A DNA stretch of 64,000 nucleotides. Origin: Actinoplanes lobatus. GTDB taxonomy: Bacteria; Actinomycetota; Actinomycetes; Mycobacteriales; Micromonosporaceae. Under the pieces are notes generated by a model. The model was not told the origin of the DNA and searched no databases. It worked only from the letters and a program-made list of their open reading frames with translations. A program made the translations under genes and the position numbers. The stretch covers positions 5,204,501 to 5,268,500 of the forward strand of contig NZ_JACHNC010000001.1 in the NCBI RefSeq assembly GCF_014205215.1, in the 5' to 3' direction. This document shows, one piece after another, positions 34,602 through 45,159 of this stretch (positions within the stretch are counted from its first letter, which is position 1; each line of letters opens with the position of its first letter).

Positions 34602-35392
34602 GACCCCGTATCGGCGGCGACCGCCTGCTCCACGTCTACACCTGGATCCTGATCGCCTGGCTCATCCTGCCCATCGCCGTGATGATCCTGTTCGGCTTCA
34701 ACGATCCCCAGGGCCGGTACAACCAGACCTGGCAGGGCTTCACGCTCAAGTGGTACGGCGAGGTCTTCGCCCTGGAAGCTCTCACCGACGCCCTGGTGGT
34801 CTCGCTGCTCATCGCGGTGGCGACCGCCCTGATCGCCGGCGCCCTGGGCACCGGCATGGGGTACGCGCTGGGCCGCTGGCGGTTCCGCGGCGCCGGCGCG
34901 CTGAACCTGCTGATGTTCGCGGCGATCGCCTCGCCCGAGCTGGTGATGGGCTCGTCGCTGCTGAGCCTGTTCGTCTCGCTGGGCGCGCCCCTGGGCCCGG
35001 TGAGCATCACCATCGCGCACGTCATGTTCTCGGTGTCGTTCGTGGCGGTGGTGGTCCGGGCCCGGGTGGTGACCCTGGACCGGTCCCTCGAGGAGGCCGC
35101 GGCCGACCTCGGGGCGAGCGGGTGGACCACGTTCTGGAAGGTGATCTTCCCGATCATCCTTCCGGCCATCCTCTCCGGCGTGATGCTGGCGTTCGCGCTC
35201 TCCATCGACGACTTCGTGATCACCAACTTCACGGCCGGCACCACGCAGACGTTCCCGCTGTGGATCTGGGGCTCCACCCGGGTCGGCCTGCCGCCGCAGG
35301 TCAACGTCATGGGCACGATGATCTTCGCGGGCGGCGTGCTGCTCGCCGTCCTGACGAACATCCGGTCCCGGCCCCGCAAAAAGGCCGCGTAG
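34598..35392 (+). CDS. potC: Polyamine ABC transporter permease (PotC-like)
   Basis: A 264-residue permease with about six helices (YTWILIAWLILPIAVMILFG first). The EAA loop is LEEAAADLGASGWTTFWKVIFPIILPA, followed by LAFALSIDDFVITNFTAGTTQTFPLWIWGSTR (two parts), a near-signature of PotC. Translation is coupled to potB. A strong terminator follows, marking the end of the transport operon. Confidence 0.9.
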   Translation: MRPRIGGDRLLHVYTWILIAWLILPIAVMILFGFNDPQGRYNQTWQGFTLKWYGEVFALEALTDALVVSLLIAVATALIAGALGTGMGYALGRWRFRGAGALNLLMFAAIASPELVMGSSLLSLFVSLGAPLGPVSITIAHVMFSVSFVAVVVRARVVTLDRSLEEAAADLGASGWTTFWKVIFPIILPAILSGVMLAFALSIDDFVITNFTAGTTQTFPLWIWGSTRVGLPPQVNVMGTMIFAGGVLLAVLTNIRSRPRKKAA

Positions 35393-35405
35393 GTCAGAGG
35401 AGCAA

Positions 35406-35437
35406 CGGCCCGGCACCCTGGTGGGGGTGCCGGGCCG
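35406..35437 (+). terminator. Intrinsic terminator after potC
   Basis: A perfect 13-bp stem (CGGCCCGGCACCC / GGGTGCCGGGCCG) with a 6-nt loop, followed by CTGTTGTTCC, lies 13 bp past the potC stop. It separates the transporter operon from the following aminotransferase, which has its own promoter region. Confidence 0.85.
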
Positions 35438-35482
35438 CTGTTGTTCCAGCACAGAAACTGCGCGGAAATAGTCGTGCCTAGA

Positions 35483-35502
35483 CTTGTGTGCAACGGATTC
35501 CG
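35483..35502 (+). promoter_or_regulatory. Candidate polyamine-locus operator upstream of the second aminotransferase
   Basis: CTTGTGTGCAACGGATTCCG, 45 bp before the GTG start. It contains the palindrome ACGGA-T-TCCGT and matches the element upstream of patD2 at most positions in the same orientation and at the same distance (46 bp). Confidence 0.5.
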
Positions 35503-35547
35503 TGGGCAGGATCATGTCTACCTCTGGAACTAGTGGGAGAGATATTC

Positions 35548-36927
35548 GTGACCGATCGACCTGCTGATGTGGACGCGCTCTCCGCGACCGCCCGTGACCA
35601 CCTGTGGATGCACTTCACCCGGCTCTCCACGTACCAGGACAACCCGGTTCCGGTGATCACCCGTGGCGACGGCTGCTACGTGTGGGACTCGACCGGCCGG
35701 CGCTACCTCGACGGCCTCTCCGCGCTCTTCGTCGTCCAGACCGGCCACGGCCGCCAGGAGCTGGCCGAGGCGGCCGCCAAGCAGGCCGGTGAGCTGGCCT
35801 ACTTCCCCATCTGGTCGTACGCGCACCCCAAGGCCATCGAGCTGGCCGGCCGCCTCGCCGACCTGGCCCCCGGCGACCTGAACCGGGTCTTCTTCACCAC
35901 CGGCGGCTCCGAGGCCGTCGAGTCCGCGTGGAAGCTGGCCCGCTCCTACTTCAAGCGGGTCGGCAAGCCGCTGAAGACCAAGGTCATCTCCCGGGCCGTC
36001 GCCTACCACGGCAGCTCGATGGGCGCCCTGTCGATCACCGGCATCCCGCCCTTCAAACAGGACTTCGAGCCGCTGGTCCCGTCGACGATGCGCGTACCGA
36101 ACACGAACTACTACCGCCGCCCCGACGAGAACATGACGCCCGAACAGTTCGGGATCTGGGCCGCCGACCGCATCGCCGAGATGATCGAGTTCGAGGGCCC
36201 GGACACGGTCGCCGCCGTCTACCTCGAACCGGTGCAGAACGCCGGCGGCTGCTTCCCGCCGCCGCCCGGCTACTTCCAGCGGGTCCGCGAGATCTGCGAC
36301 CGCTACGACGTGCTGCTCGTCTCCGACGAGGTGATCTGCGCCTTCGGCCGCCTCGGCGAGTACTTCGGCGCCGACCGCTACGGCTACCAGCCCGACATCA
36401 TCACCGTCGCCAAGGGCCTGACCTCCGGCTACGTCCCGCTCGGCGCGATGATCGCCTCCGAGCGCCTGGCCGAGCCGTTCCTCACCGGCACCAACTGGTT
36501 CGCCCACGGCATCACCTACGGCGGCCACCCGGTCGGTGCCGCGGTCGCGCTGGCCAACCTCGACATCATGGAGCGGGAGGGCCTCAACCGGCACGTCCGC
36601 GACAACAGCCCGCTCTTCCGTTCGTACCTGGAGAAGCTCCTCGACCTGCCGATCGTCGGCGACGTCCGCGGCGACGGCTACTTCTTCGGCATCGAAATGG
36701 TCAAGGACAAGGCCACCAAGGAGACCTTCAACGCCGAGGAGTCCGAGCGCCTGCTCCGCGGCTTCCTGTCGACCGCCCTCTTCGACGCCGGCCTCTACTG
36801 CCGCGCCGACGACCGCGGCGACCCGGTCATCCAGCTCGCCCCGCCGCTGACCGCGACGGAGACCCAGTTCGCCGAGATCGAGCAGATCCTCCGCTCCGTG
36901 CTCACCGAGGCCCACAACCGCCTCTGA
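35548..36927 (+). CDS. Class III aminotransferase (putrescine/diamine:pyruvate, SpuC-like)
   Basis: A 459-residue PLP enzyme. Lys289 is in DIITVAKGLTSGYVPLGAMI; the PLP phosphate loop is FFTTGGSEAVESAWKLARSY; the Asp-Glu pair is LVSDEVICAFGRLGEYFGA. ARDHLWMHFTRLSTYQDNPVP and YHGSSMGALSITGIPPFKQDFEPLVP (two parts) follow the putrescine:pyruvate/omega-amino acid aminotransferase pattern. It would give 4-aminobutanal from putrescine, the substrate of PatD. GTG 35548 follows GGGAGAG; the frame opens 60 bp earlier but without a ribosome site. Confidence 0.85.
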   Translation: MTDRPADVDALSATARDHLWMHFTRLSTYQDNPVPVITRGDGCYVWDSTGRRYLDGLSALFVVQTGHGRQELAEAAAKQAGELAYFPIWSYAHPKAIELAGRLADLAPGDLNRVFFTTGGSEAVESAWKLARSYFKRVGKPLKTKVISRAVAYHGSSMGALSITGIPPFKQDFEPLVPSTMRVPNTNYYRRPDENMTPEQFGIWAADRIAEMIEFEGPDTVAAVYLEPVQNAGGCFPPPPGYFQRVREICDRYDVLLVSDEVICAFGRLGEYFGADRYGYQPDIITVAKGLTSGYVPLGAMIASERLAEPFLTGTNWFAHGITYGGHPVGAAVALANLDIMEREGLNRHVRDNSPLFRSYLEKLLDLPIVGDVRGDGYFFGIEMVKDKATKETFNAEESERLLRGFLSTALFDAGLYCRADDRGDPVIQLAPPLTATETQFAEIEQILRSVLTEAHNRL

Positions 36928-36944
36928 CCAGCGTCACCCCGACC

Positions 36945-36972
36945 GCCCGGGCGCGCCCAGAGCCGCCCGGGC
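36945..36972 (+). terminator. Probable terminator after the aminotransferase
   Basis: Stem GCCCGGGCG / CGCCCGGGC (9 bp) with a 10-nt loop, 17 bp past the stop codon, followed by GCTCCGTTTCGG. Confidence 0.65.
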
Positions 36973-37247
36973 GCTCCGTTTCGGCTTCCGGATACCGCGA
37001 GCGCGCTCGTGGTCCAGCCAGGCGACTCTCTCGCTCTTCCCATTCTTGTACGGGACACGCGAACCCGCCGTCCCGGACCCGCGAGGCGCTGCCGGGTCCG
37101 GGCCGTGCCGCGCCCGCCGGGCGTGAGCGGGTGGTCCAGCTGCCTGAACACCCCTGATCTGCCGACGCGGCGGGGCGTGACGAACGGGCGCTGCGGGCCG
37201 GTATCGGCGCCCAGCGATGGACCGATCCTCGCCGGGCGCCGGATCCG
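36973..37247. other. Gap between convergent genes without a detectable feature
   Basis: 275 bp between the terminator and the end of the GH3 gene on the other strand. I see GC-rich partial hairpins but no gene, repeat array or RNA. Confidence 0.6.
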
Positions 37248-39326
<2,079 letters not shown>

Positions 39327-39496
39327 TCGTCTCCTCGATGGTTCGGGTGGAGCGGATCCGAGTCTGCCGGAGCGCTCCCACGGCCCGTCGCGCGGGTCAC
39401 GTGAGCAGGGACATCCGCGTTCGTAATTGTCCGGAAACGCCCCGGGTCCCGGCTCGCTGGCGCATGCTGGGACGAAGCACTTCCGACGGAGCTGAC

Positions 39497-39925
39497 ATGG
39501 TCGCATTGCTGATCGCCGAGGACGACGAGGACATCTCCCTGGTTCTGGCCAGGGTGTTCAAGCGAACCGGTATGACCGTCCTGCGCGCATCGGACGGATG
39601 GGCGGCGTACGAGACGATCGTCGAACAGCGGCCGGACGTCGTTCTGACCGATCTCGGCATGCCGCGGATGGACGGCTGGGAGCTGATAGACGCCATCCGG
39701 GCGCACGCGGACGAGGGGATCCGGCACATCCCGGTGGCGATCCTGAGCGGGCACCTGCGTCCCGGCGACCCACGGGCCGCCTCCTCCAAGGTCTGCGCCA
39801 TCATGCTCAAGCCCTGCCCCAACGACCAGCTGCTGGCGACCATGGACGAGCTGGTCACGATCGGGCCGCACGACCATGACTCGGCCAACTCCCGCTGCCC
39901 CGCTGACCTGCCCGTTTCGGTATGA
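39497..39925 (+). CDS. CheY-like single-domain response regulator
   Basis: A 142-residue receiver without an output domain. Acidic pocket LLIAEDDEDIS, phospho-acceptor Asp52 in VVLTDLGMPRMDGWE and the Lys switch in IMLKPCPND. GACGGAG precedes ATG 39497; the longer open frame overlaps the GH3 promoter. The GAF kinase follows 83 bp later on the same strand, a probable partner. The output could be protein-protein contact or a relay to the HPt protein. Confidence 0.85.
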   Translation: MVALLIAEDDEDISLVLARVFKRTGMTVLRASDGWAAYETIVEQRPDVVLTDLGMPRMDGWELIDAIRAHADEGIRHIPVAILSGHLRPGDPRAASSKVCAIMLKPCPNDQLLATMDELVTIGPHDHDSANSRCPADLPVSV

Positions 39926-39967
39926 AAAAGTGGTATATATAGGTGTCGGGGCAAGGGTGGTGTGACA

Positions 39968-39983
39968 GCCCGTGACCACGGGC
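39968..39983. promoter_or_regulatory. Perfect 16-bp palindrome upstream of the GAF kinase
   Basis: GCCCGTG-AC-CACGGGC, two perfect 7-bp arms, 25 bp before the kinase ATG and about 20 bp after an AT-rich TATATATA-like element (39934-39942). It could be an operator or a leader hairpin. Confidence 0.5.
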
Positions 39984-40008
39984 CTCGGTCGGGAGAATCG
40001 GGCGGGTC

Positions 40009-42108
40009 ATGGTGGTGGTGCTGGACGAGGCGGTGCTGACGGATCCGGCCCGTCTGCGTGCGGTCGACCGCGCCCTCCTCTCGCTGCCCGGCCGGTCCAC
40101 CCCGCTCGACGACACCGCCCGGCTGGTGGCCCGGCTGCTGCACACCCCGATGGCCTGCGTCACCCTGATCACCGACGACGAGGAGCTGTTCGTCGGCGAG
40201 CACGCCATCCCGCACGAGCTGAGCCTGCCCCGCCGGGCCCCGCTGCCCTACTCGGTCTGCAAGTACGTGGTCTCCGCCGACGCGGTCATCCTCAGCCGGG
40301 ACATGACCGGGGAGACCGACGAGATCCTCAGCAAGCACCTGCTCGTCGTCGAGTTCGGGATCAGGGCGTTCCTCGGTGTGCCGATCCGTGACCGGGACGG
40401 CCGCCCGATCGGCTCGCTGACCGTCCTGGACCGCCGCCCGCGGGACTGGACCGCCGAGGACACCGACATCCTCGCCGCGGTCGCCGACACGATCCGGGTG
40501 CAGGACGACAGCGCCTTCCACTCCACGTTGCTGGAGAGCATGGAGGCCGGCGTGGTGGCCTGCGACCGCTCCGGCCGGATCGTCTACGCCAACCGCTCGG
40601 TGCGGGAGGACCTCGGTTTCAGCACGGAGGGACCGCTGCCGCCCGAGTTCGAGGCGGAGGCCTTCCGGGTGCTCGCCACCCCCGACCACCGGTCGATGTC
40701 GCCGGGCGAGAGCCCGCTGCTGCGCGCCCTCAACGGCGAGTGCGTCGTCTCCGAGGACGTGCTGGTCCATCGGCCCGGCCACCGGACCCGGATCTTCGAC
40801 ACCAGCGCGCAGCCCATCCTCGGCCTGACCGGTGACGCGCTCGGCGCGGTGGCGGTCGCCCACGAGGTCACCGCCCTGCGCCGGGTCGAGCGGTTCCGCA
40901 ACTGCCACATCGCCGTGCAGCACGTGTTGCAGAGCGCCGTCACGGTGGCCGAGGCGACCCCCGAGGTGCTGCGGGCGGTCACCGCCACCCTGGGCTGGCC
41001 GGCGGCCGAGCTGTACCTGATCGACGAGGCGACCGGGCTGCTCCAGCCTTCCGGGCACTGGGACGCCTCCGGGCTGGATCCGGACGGCTTCTTCGGGCAC
41101 ATCCCGATCCGCGGGCAGGGCATCACCGGGCGGGTGTGGGAGACCGGACGGCCGATCTGGATGCCCGACCTGAGCCTGAGCACCGATCTGCGGACCGTCC
41201 ACGAGCGTGAACGGGTGGAGATCTGTCTGCGGCGCGGCGTCCGGACCGCGCTGGCCGTGCCGGTCCGCGACGGCGGGACCCTTCTCGGCGTGCTGACCTG
41301 CTACGCCGGCACCCAGGAGTACGAGCCCGACCTGCTCACCGTGCTGCTCGACGGGGTGGCCGCGCAGGTCGGCGTCTTCGTGGCCCAGCGCCGTGCCGAG
41401 GAGCTGTCCCGCCAGCTGGCCCGGGCGCAGGCGGACTTCGTCGACCTGGTGGGGCACGAGCTGCGCACCCCGCTCACCTCGATCACCGCGAACGCCGCCC
41501 TCCTGGCCGAGGAGACGTCCGGCCTGGACACCGATTCCCGGCACATGGTGGAGACCGTCGCCCGCAACGCGGCCACCCTCCAGCGGATCGCGGACACCCT
41601 GCTCGACCTGGCCGGGCTCGACGCCGGGCACCTCGAACTGGACGTCGCCGAGGTGGACCTGGCGGCCCTGCTGTGCGACGCGGTGACCGCGGCCCGGCAC
41701 ACCGCCGACCGGCTCACCCTGGTCACCGAACTGCCCGCCGAGATGCGCCTGCCCGGCGACGCCGAACGGCTCCGTCAGGTCGTCGACGACCTGCTGCTCA
41801 ACGCCGTCCGGTACAGCCCGCCCGGCGAGCCGGTGCACGTCACGCTGCGCGCCGACGACACGATGGCCGACCTGTGCATCGCCGACCACGGCATCGGAAC
41901 CCCGGCCGGCGAGCACGACCGGGTGTTCGACCGGTTCTTCCGCGGCAGCAACGTGCGCCACCAGGGCACCCCCGGCAGCGGGCTGGGACTCAGCCTGGCC
42001 CGGGCCATCGTGCTGCTGCACGGCGGCACGATCCGGCTCTGCGACAACCGGCCGACCGGGACGATCGTGTGCGTGCGCCTGCCGCTGGCCGGGCCGCCCG
42101 GCGCCTGA
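40009..42108 (+). CDS. GAF-PAS-GAF sensor histidine kinase
   Basis: A 699-residue soluble kinase. GAF-1 (about 30-165, with MACVTLITDDEELFVGEHAIP, like cyanobacterial-type GAF sensors), a PAS region (about 170-290), GAF-2 (about 300-460), HisKA His483 ([13 protein letters not shown]), and HATPase with DLLLNAVRYSPPGEP, IADHGIGTP and GSGLGLSLARAIVLLHGG. The last 450 residues align well with the kinase at 11950-13929, which has a receiver where this one has GAF-1. It abuts the converging oxidase gene with no gap (TGATCA contains both stops). The signal is unknown; residue type does not show haem or bilin attachment. Confidence 0.9.
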   Translation: MVVVLDEAVLTDPARLRAVDRALLSLPGRSTPLDDTARLVARLLHTPMACVTLITDDEELFVGEHAIPHELSLPRRAPLPYSVCKYVVSADAVILSRDMTGETDEILSKHLLVVEFGIRAFLGVPIRDRDGRPIGSLTVLDRRPRDWTAEDTDILAAVADTIRVQDDSAFHSTLLESMEAGVVACDRSGRIVYANRSVREDLGFSTEGPLPPEFEAEAFRVLATPDHRSMSPGESPLLRALNGECVVSEDVLVHRPGHRTRIFDTSAQPILGLTGDALGAVAVAHEVTALRRVERFRNCHIAVQHVLQSAVTVAEATPEVLRAVTATLGWPAAELYLIDEATGLLQPSGHWDASGLDPDGFFGHIPIRGQGITGRVWETGRPIWMPDLSLSTDLRTVHERERVEICLRRGVRTALAVPVRDGGTLLGVLTCYAGTQEYEPDLLTVLLDGVAAQVGVFVAQRRAEELSRQLARAQADFVDLVGHELRTPLTSITANAALLAEETSGLDTDSRHMVETVARNAATLQRIADTLLDLAGLDAGHLELDVAEVDLAALLCDAVTAARHTADRLTLVTELPAEMRLPGDAERLRQVVDDLLLNAVRYSPPGEPVHVTLRADDTMADLCIADHGIGTPAGEHDRVFDRFFRGSNVRHQGTPGSGLGLSLARAIVLLHGGTIRLCDNRPTGTIVCVRLPLAGPPGA

Positions 42109-43380
42109 TCAGGCCGCCCGGCGGCGATCCAGGGCGTCGAGCAGGGCGGTGGCCCGCAGGCCCGCGTTGATGCCGAGCCAGCGGGCCGGTTCCGGCTCCC
42201 AGCGGCGCGAGCGGTGATTCACCCACGGCAGGGCGGTCAGGTCACTGTCGCGGCCGAGGATCAGATCAGCGAGGGTACGACCGGCGAGGTTCGCGGCCGC
42301 GACGCCGTCGCCCACGTAGCCCCCGGCCCAGCCGATCCCGTCCCGCAGGCCGACCGACGGCATCCAGTCGCGCGGGATGCCGAGCGGCCCACCCCACCGG
42401 TACGCGATCGGCGGGTCGATCCCGAACAGGTCGGTGAGCGTCGCCCGCAGCGCCTCGAACACTTCCGGCACCAGGTCGTACTCCGGCCGGACCCGGGACC
42501 CGAAGTGGTACGGCGCCCCGCGCCCACCGAACGCCAGCCGGTCGTCGGCGGTCCGCTGACCGTAGATGACCAGCCGCCGCTCGTCCGTGAACGTCTCCCG
42601 GCGGGCCAGGCCGACCCGCTGCCAGAACTCGGCGGGCAGCGGCTCGGTGACGATCATCAGCGAGTAGACCGGGGCCAGGTCACGGCGGTGACCGGTGAGC
42701 CCGGCGGTGTAGCCCTCCAGCGCCCGCACCACGTGCGCGGCGCGCAGCGTACCCCGATCGGTCTTGATCTGCCCGGTGGTGATCTGCTCGGCGCGGGTGC
42801 CCTCGTGGACGGTGACGCCGAGCCGCTCGACCGTCTCGGCGAGGCCGCGGACCAGCTTGGCCGGGTGCAGGGCGGCGCAGTGTTCGCTGTAGACGCCGCC
42901 GAGCACGTCCCCGGCGGCGCACATGGCGCGGGCCTCGCCGGCGCCGACGAAGCCCGGGTCCCGCCGGGCCCGCCGCAGCTGGACCGGGTTGCGGACCAGC
43001 GAGATGACGCCGCCCTTGGCGTAGTCGCAGTCGATGCCCTCGGCCGCGGTGACCCGCCCGACCTCGTCGACGGTGTCCTCGAGCGCCCGGGTCATCGCGG
43101 CGGCCGCGCCCGGCCCGAAGCGGCGGGACAGCCTCGCCTCGGAGACCGGGAACAGGCCGGACGCCCAGCCGCCGTTGCGGCCGGACGCGCCGAAGCCGCA
43201 GTACTCCGCGTCGACGACGACGATCCTCGTCCCCGGGGCGGCCTTGGCCAGGTAGTACGCGGTCCAGAGGCCGGTGTACCCGCCGCCGGCGATGGCCACG
43301 TCGGCGGCGGAGTCGCCGTCCAGCGGCGGGCGTCTCTCGATCGGGCCCAGGGAGTCGAGCCAGAAGGAGGGGCTGCTCAT
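42109..43380 (-). CDS. FAD-dependent amine/gamma-glutamylputrescine oxidase-like protein
   Basis: A 423-residue DAO-family flavoprotein. The FAD motif VAIAGGGYTGLWTAYYLAK and GFGASGRNGGWASGLFP at the N-terminus are those of PuuB-type oxidases, with VRALEGYTAGLTGHRR, RWGGPLGIPRDWMPSVG and GYVGDGVAAANLAGRTLADLI later. It probably oxidises an amine (gamma-glutamylputrescine or free polyamine) to the aldehyde used by PatD. ATG 43380 is taken at MSSPSFWLDSLG. No puuA-type ligase is visible, which leaves the exact substrate open. It stands 4 bp from the Lrp gene on the same strand. Confidence 0.8.
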   Translation of the reverse strand: MSSPSFWLDSLGPIERRPPLDGDSAADVAIAGGGYTGLWTAYYLAKAAPGTRIVVVDAEYCGFGASGRNGGWASGLFPVSEARLSRRFGPGAAAAMTRALEDTVDEVGRVTAAEGIDCDYAKGGVISLVRNPVQLRRARRDPGFVGAGEARAMCAAGDVLGGVYSEHCAALHPAKLVRGLAETVERLGVTVHEGTRAEQITTGQIKTDRGTLRAAHVVRALEGYTAGLTGHRRDLAPVYSLMIVTEPLPAEFWQRVGLARRETFTDERRLVIYGQRTADDRLAFGGRGAPYHFGSRVRPEYDLVPEVFEALRATLTDLFGIDPPIAYRWGGPLGIPRDWMPSVGLRDGIGWAGGYVGDGVAAANLAGRTLADLILGRDSDLTALPWVNHRSRRWEPEPARWLGINAGLRATALLDALDRRRAA

Positions 43381-43384
43381 GCGG

Positions 43385-43840
43385 TTACCGTGTCCCCCAG
43401 GCGTAGGTCTGTTTCGCGAGGCGCAGGTACATGAAGGTGTCGGTCTCGCTGACGCCCTCGATGGCCCGGACCTTCTCGTTGAGGATGTCGAGCAGGTGCT
43501 CGTCATCGGTGCAGACCAGCTCGACCAGCAGGTCGTAGCGGCCGGCGCAGATCACCACGTAGTCCACCTCGGGGATCTCGGCGATCCGGTCCGCGATGGC
43601 GCGCAGGTCACCGTTGACCCGCAGGCCGACCATGGCCTGCCGGGCGAAACCCAGCGTGAGGGGGTCGGTGACAGCGACGATCTGCATGAGCCCGTTGTCC
43701 AGCAGCCGCTGTACGCGCTGGCGTACCGCCGCCTCGGAGAGCCCGATCGTCTTGGCCAGCGTCGCGTACGACATCCGCCCGTCGCGCTGCAGGTGCTCGA
43801 TGATCAGTTTGTTGGTGTCGTCCAGGGTCACGTCCGTCAC
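43385..43840 (-). CDS. Lrp/AsnC-family transcriptional regulator
   Basis: A 151-residue regulator: HTH at residues 5-60 (NKLIIEHLQRDGRMSYATLAKTIGLSEAAVRQRVQRLL in two parts) and a RAM ligand-binding domain with VICAGRYDLLVELVC and the FMYLRL end. GTG 43840 follows AGGGAAG. In actinomycetes Lrp proteins next to GabT/PatD genes usually control polyamine or GABA use. It is a candidate for binding the shared element at 35483 and 46643. Confidence 0.88.
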   Translation of the reverse strand: MTDVTLDDTNKLIIEHLQRDGRMSYATLAKTIGLSEAAVRQRVQRLLDNGLMQIVAVTDPLTLGFARQAMVGLRVNGDLRAIADRIAEIPEVDYVVICAGRYDLLVELVCTDDEHLLDILNEKVRAIEGVSETDTFMYLRLAKQTYAWGTR

Positions 43841-43888
43841 GGCGCGATTCTTCCCTGTAGAGCTTGACGTAGGCAAAGGGGTCGCCCG

Positions 43889-45157
43889 TCAGGATCGCAA
43901 CGCGGCGCGGAGGATGCCGAGGCCGCGCCCGAGGTCCTCGTCGGAGATGACCAGCGGCGGCAGGAAACGCAGCACGTTGCCGTAGGTCCCGCAGGTGAGT
44001 GTGAGCAGGCCGGCGTCGTGGCAGGCCTTCGACACGCGCGCGGTCCGGGTGGGGTCCGGCTCGATGCCGCCGGGCAGCACCAGCTCGATCGCCAGCATCG
44101 CGCCCCGGCCGCGGACCTCGGCGACACCGGGATCCCTCATCTCCTGGAGAGCCGGCTCGATGATGGACTCGATCCGCCGGGCCGCGGCGCACAGATCCAG
44201 CTCGCGCATCGTCTCGATGGCGGCGAGCGCGGCCGCGCAGGCGATCGGGTTGCCGCCGTACGTCCCGCCGAGCCCGCCCGCGTGCACCGCGTCCATCAGC
44301 TCGGCCCGGCCCACCACACCGGCGATCGGCAGCCCGCCGCCCATGCCCTTGGCCGTGGTGATCAGATCCGGCTCCAGGCCCTCGTGCTCGGAGGCGAACC
44401 ACTGACCGGTACGCGCGAAGCCGGTCTGGATCTCGTCGGCGACGAACACCGCCCCGTTCGCCTTCGCCCACGCCGCGATCGCCGGCAGGAAGCCCGGCGC
44501 CGGCACCACGAAACCGCCCTCGCCCTGGATCGGCTCGATCAGCACGGCCGCCACGTTCGGCCCGCCGACCTGTTTCTCGATCACGTCGATGGCCCGGCGG
44601 GCCGCCTCGGCGCCGGACAGGCCGCCGTCGCGCAGCGGGTACGACATCGGCGCCCGGTACACCTCCGGGGCGAACGGGCCGAACCGGTGCTTGTACGGCA
44701 TGTTCTTCGCGGTCAGCGCCATCGTCAGGTTGGTCCGGCCGTGGTACGCGTGGTCGAACACCACGACGGCCGGCCGCCCGGTCGCGTGCCGGGCGATCTT
44801 CACGGCGTTCTCCACCGCCTCGGCGCCGGAGTTGAACAGCGCGGCCCGCTTCTCGAACGAGCCCGGCGTCAGGGCGATCAGCTGCTCGCAGACCGCCACG
44901 TACGACTCGTAGGGGGCGACCATGAAGCAGGTGTGGGTGAACCGCTCCACCTGCGCGCGGACCGCCTCGACCACCCTCGGCGCGGCGTTGCCCACGTTGG
45001 TCACGGCGATGCCGGAGGCGAAGTCGATCCACTCCCGGCCGTCGACGTCGGTGATCGTGCCGTTCTTCGCGTGGTCGACGTAGGCGTTCACCACCGAGCC
45101 GACGCCCTTGGCGACGGCCGCGAGCCGCCGCTTGTGCAGGTCTTCGGAGGACGTCAC
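43889..45157 (-). CDS. gabT: 4-aminobutyrate aminotransferase
   Basis: A 422-residue class III enzyme of the GabT group: PLP Lys270 in DLITTAKGMGGGLPIAGV, FNSGAEAVENAVKIAR, VLIEPIQGEGGF and VFVADEIQTGFARTGQWFA. It transfers the amino group of GABA to 2-oxoglutarate, giving succinate semialdehyde. GTG 45157 begins 2 bp after the PatD2 stop, so they form an operon patD2-gabT. A succinate-semialdehyde dehydrogenase gene is not seen here, so the last step is elsewhere or done by one of the ALDHs. Confidence 0.92.
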   Translation of the reverse strand: MTSSEDLHKRRLAAVAKGVGSVVNAYVDHAKNGTITDVDGREWIDFASGIAVTNVGNAAPRVVEAVRAQVERFTHTCFMVAPYESYVAVCEQLIALTPGSFEKRAALFNSGAEAVENAVKIARHATGRPAVVVFDHAYHGRTNLTMALTAKNMPYKHRFGPFAPEVYRAPMSYPLRDGGLSGAEAARRAIDVIEKQVGGPNVAAVLIEPIQGEGGFVVPAPGFLPAIAAWAKANGAVFVADEIQTGFARTGQWFASEHEGLEPDLITTAKGMGGGLPIAGVVGRAELMDAVHAGGLGGTYGGNPIACAAALAAIETMRELDLCAAARRIESIIEPALQEMRDPGVAEVRGRGAMLAIELVLPGGIEPDPTRTARVSKACHDAGLLTLTCGTYGNVLRFLPPLVISDEDLGRGLGILRAALRS

Positions 45158-45159
45158 GG

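Noticed and set aside
39397..42021. 874-codon frame on the minus strand
   Set aside because: It is antisense to the response regulator and histidine kinase, whose motifs (Asp52, His483, N and G boxes) are intact.
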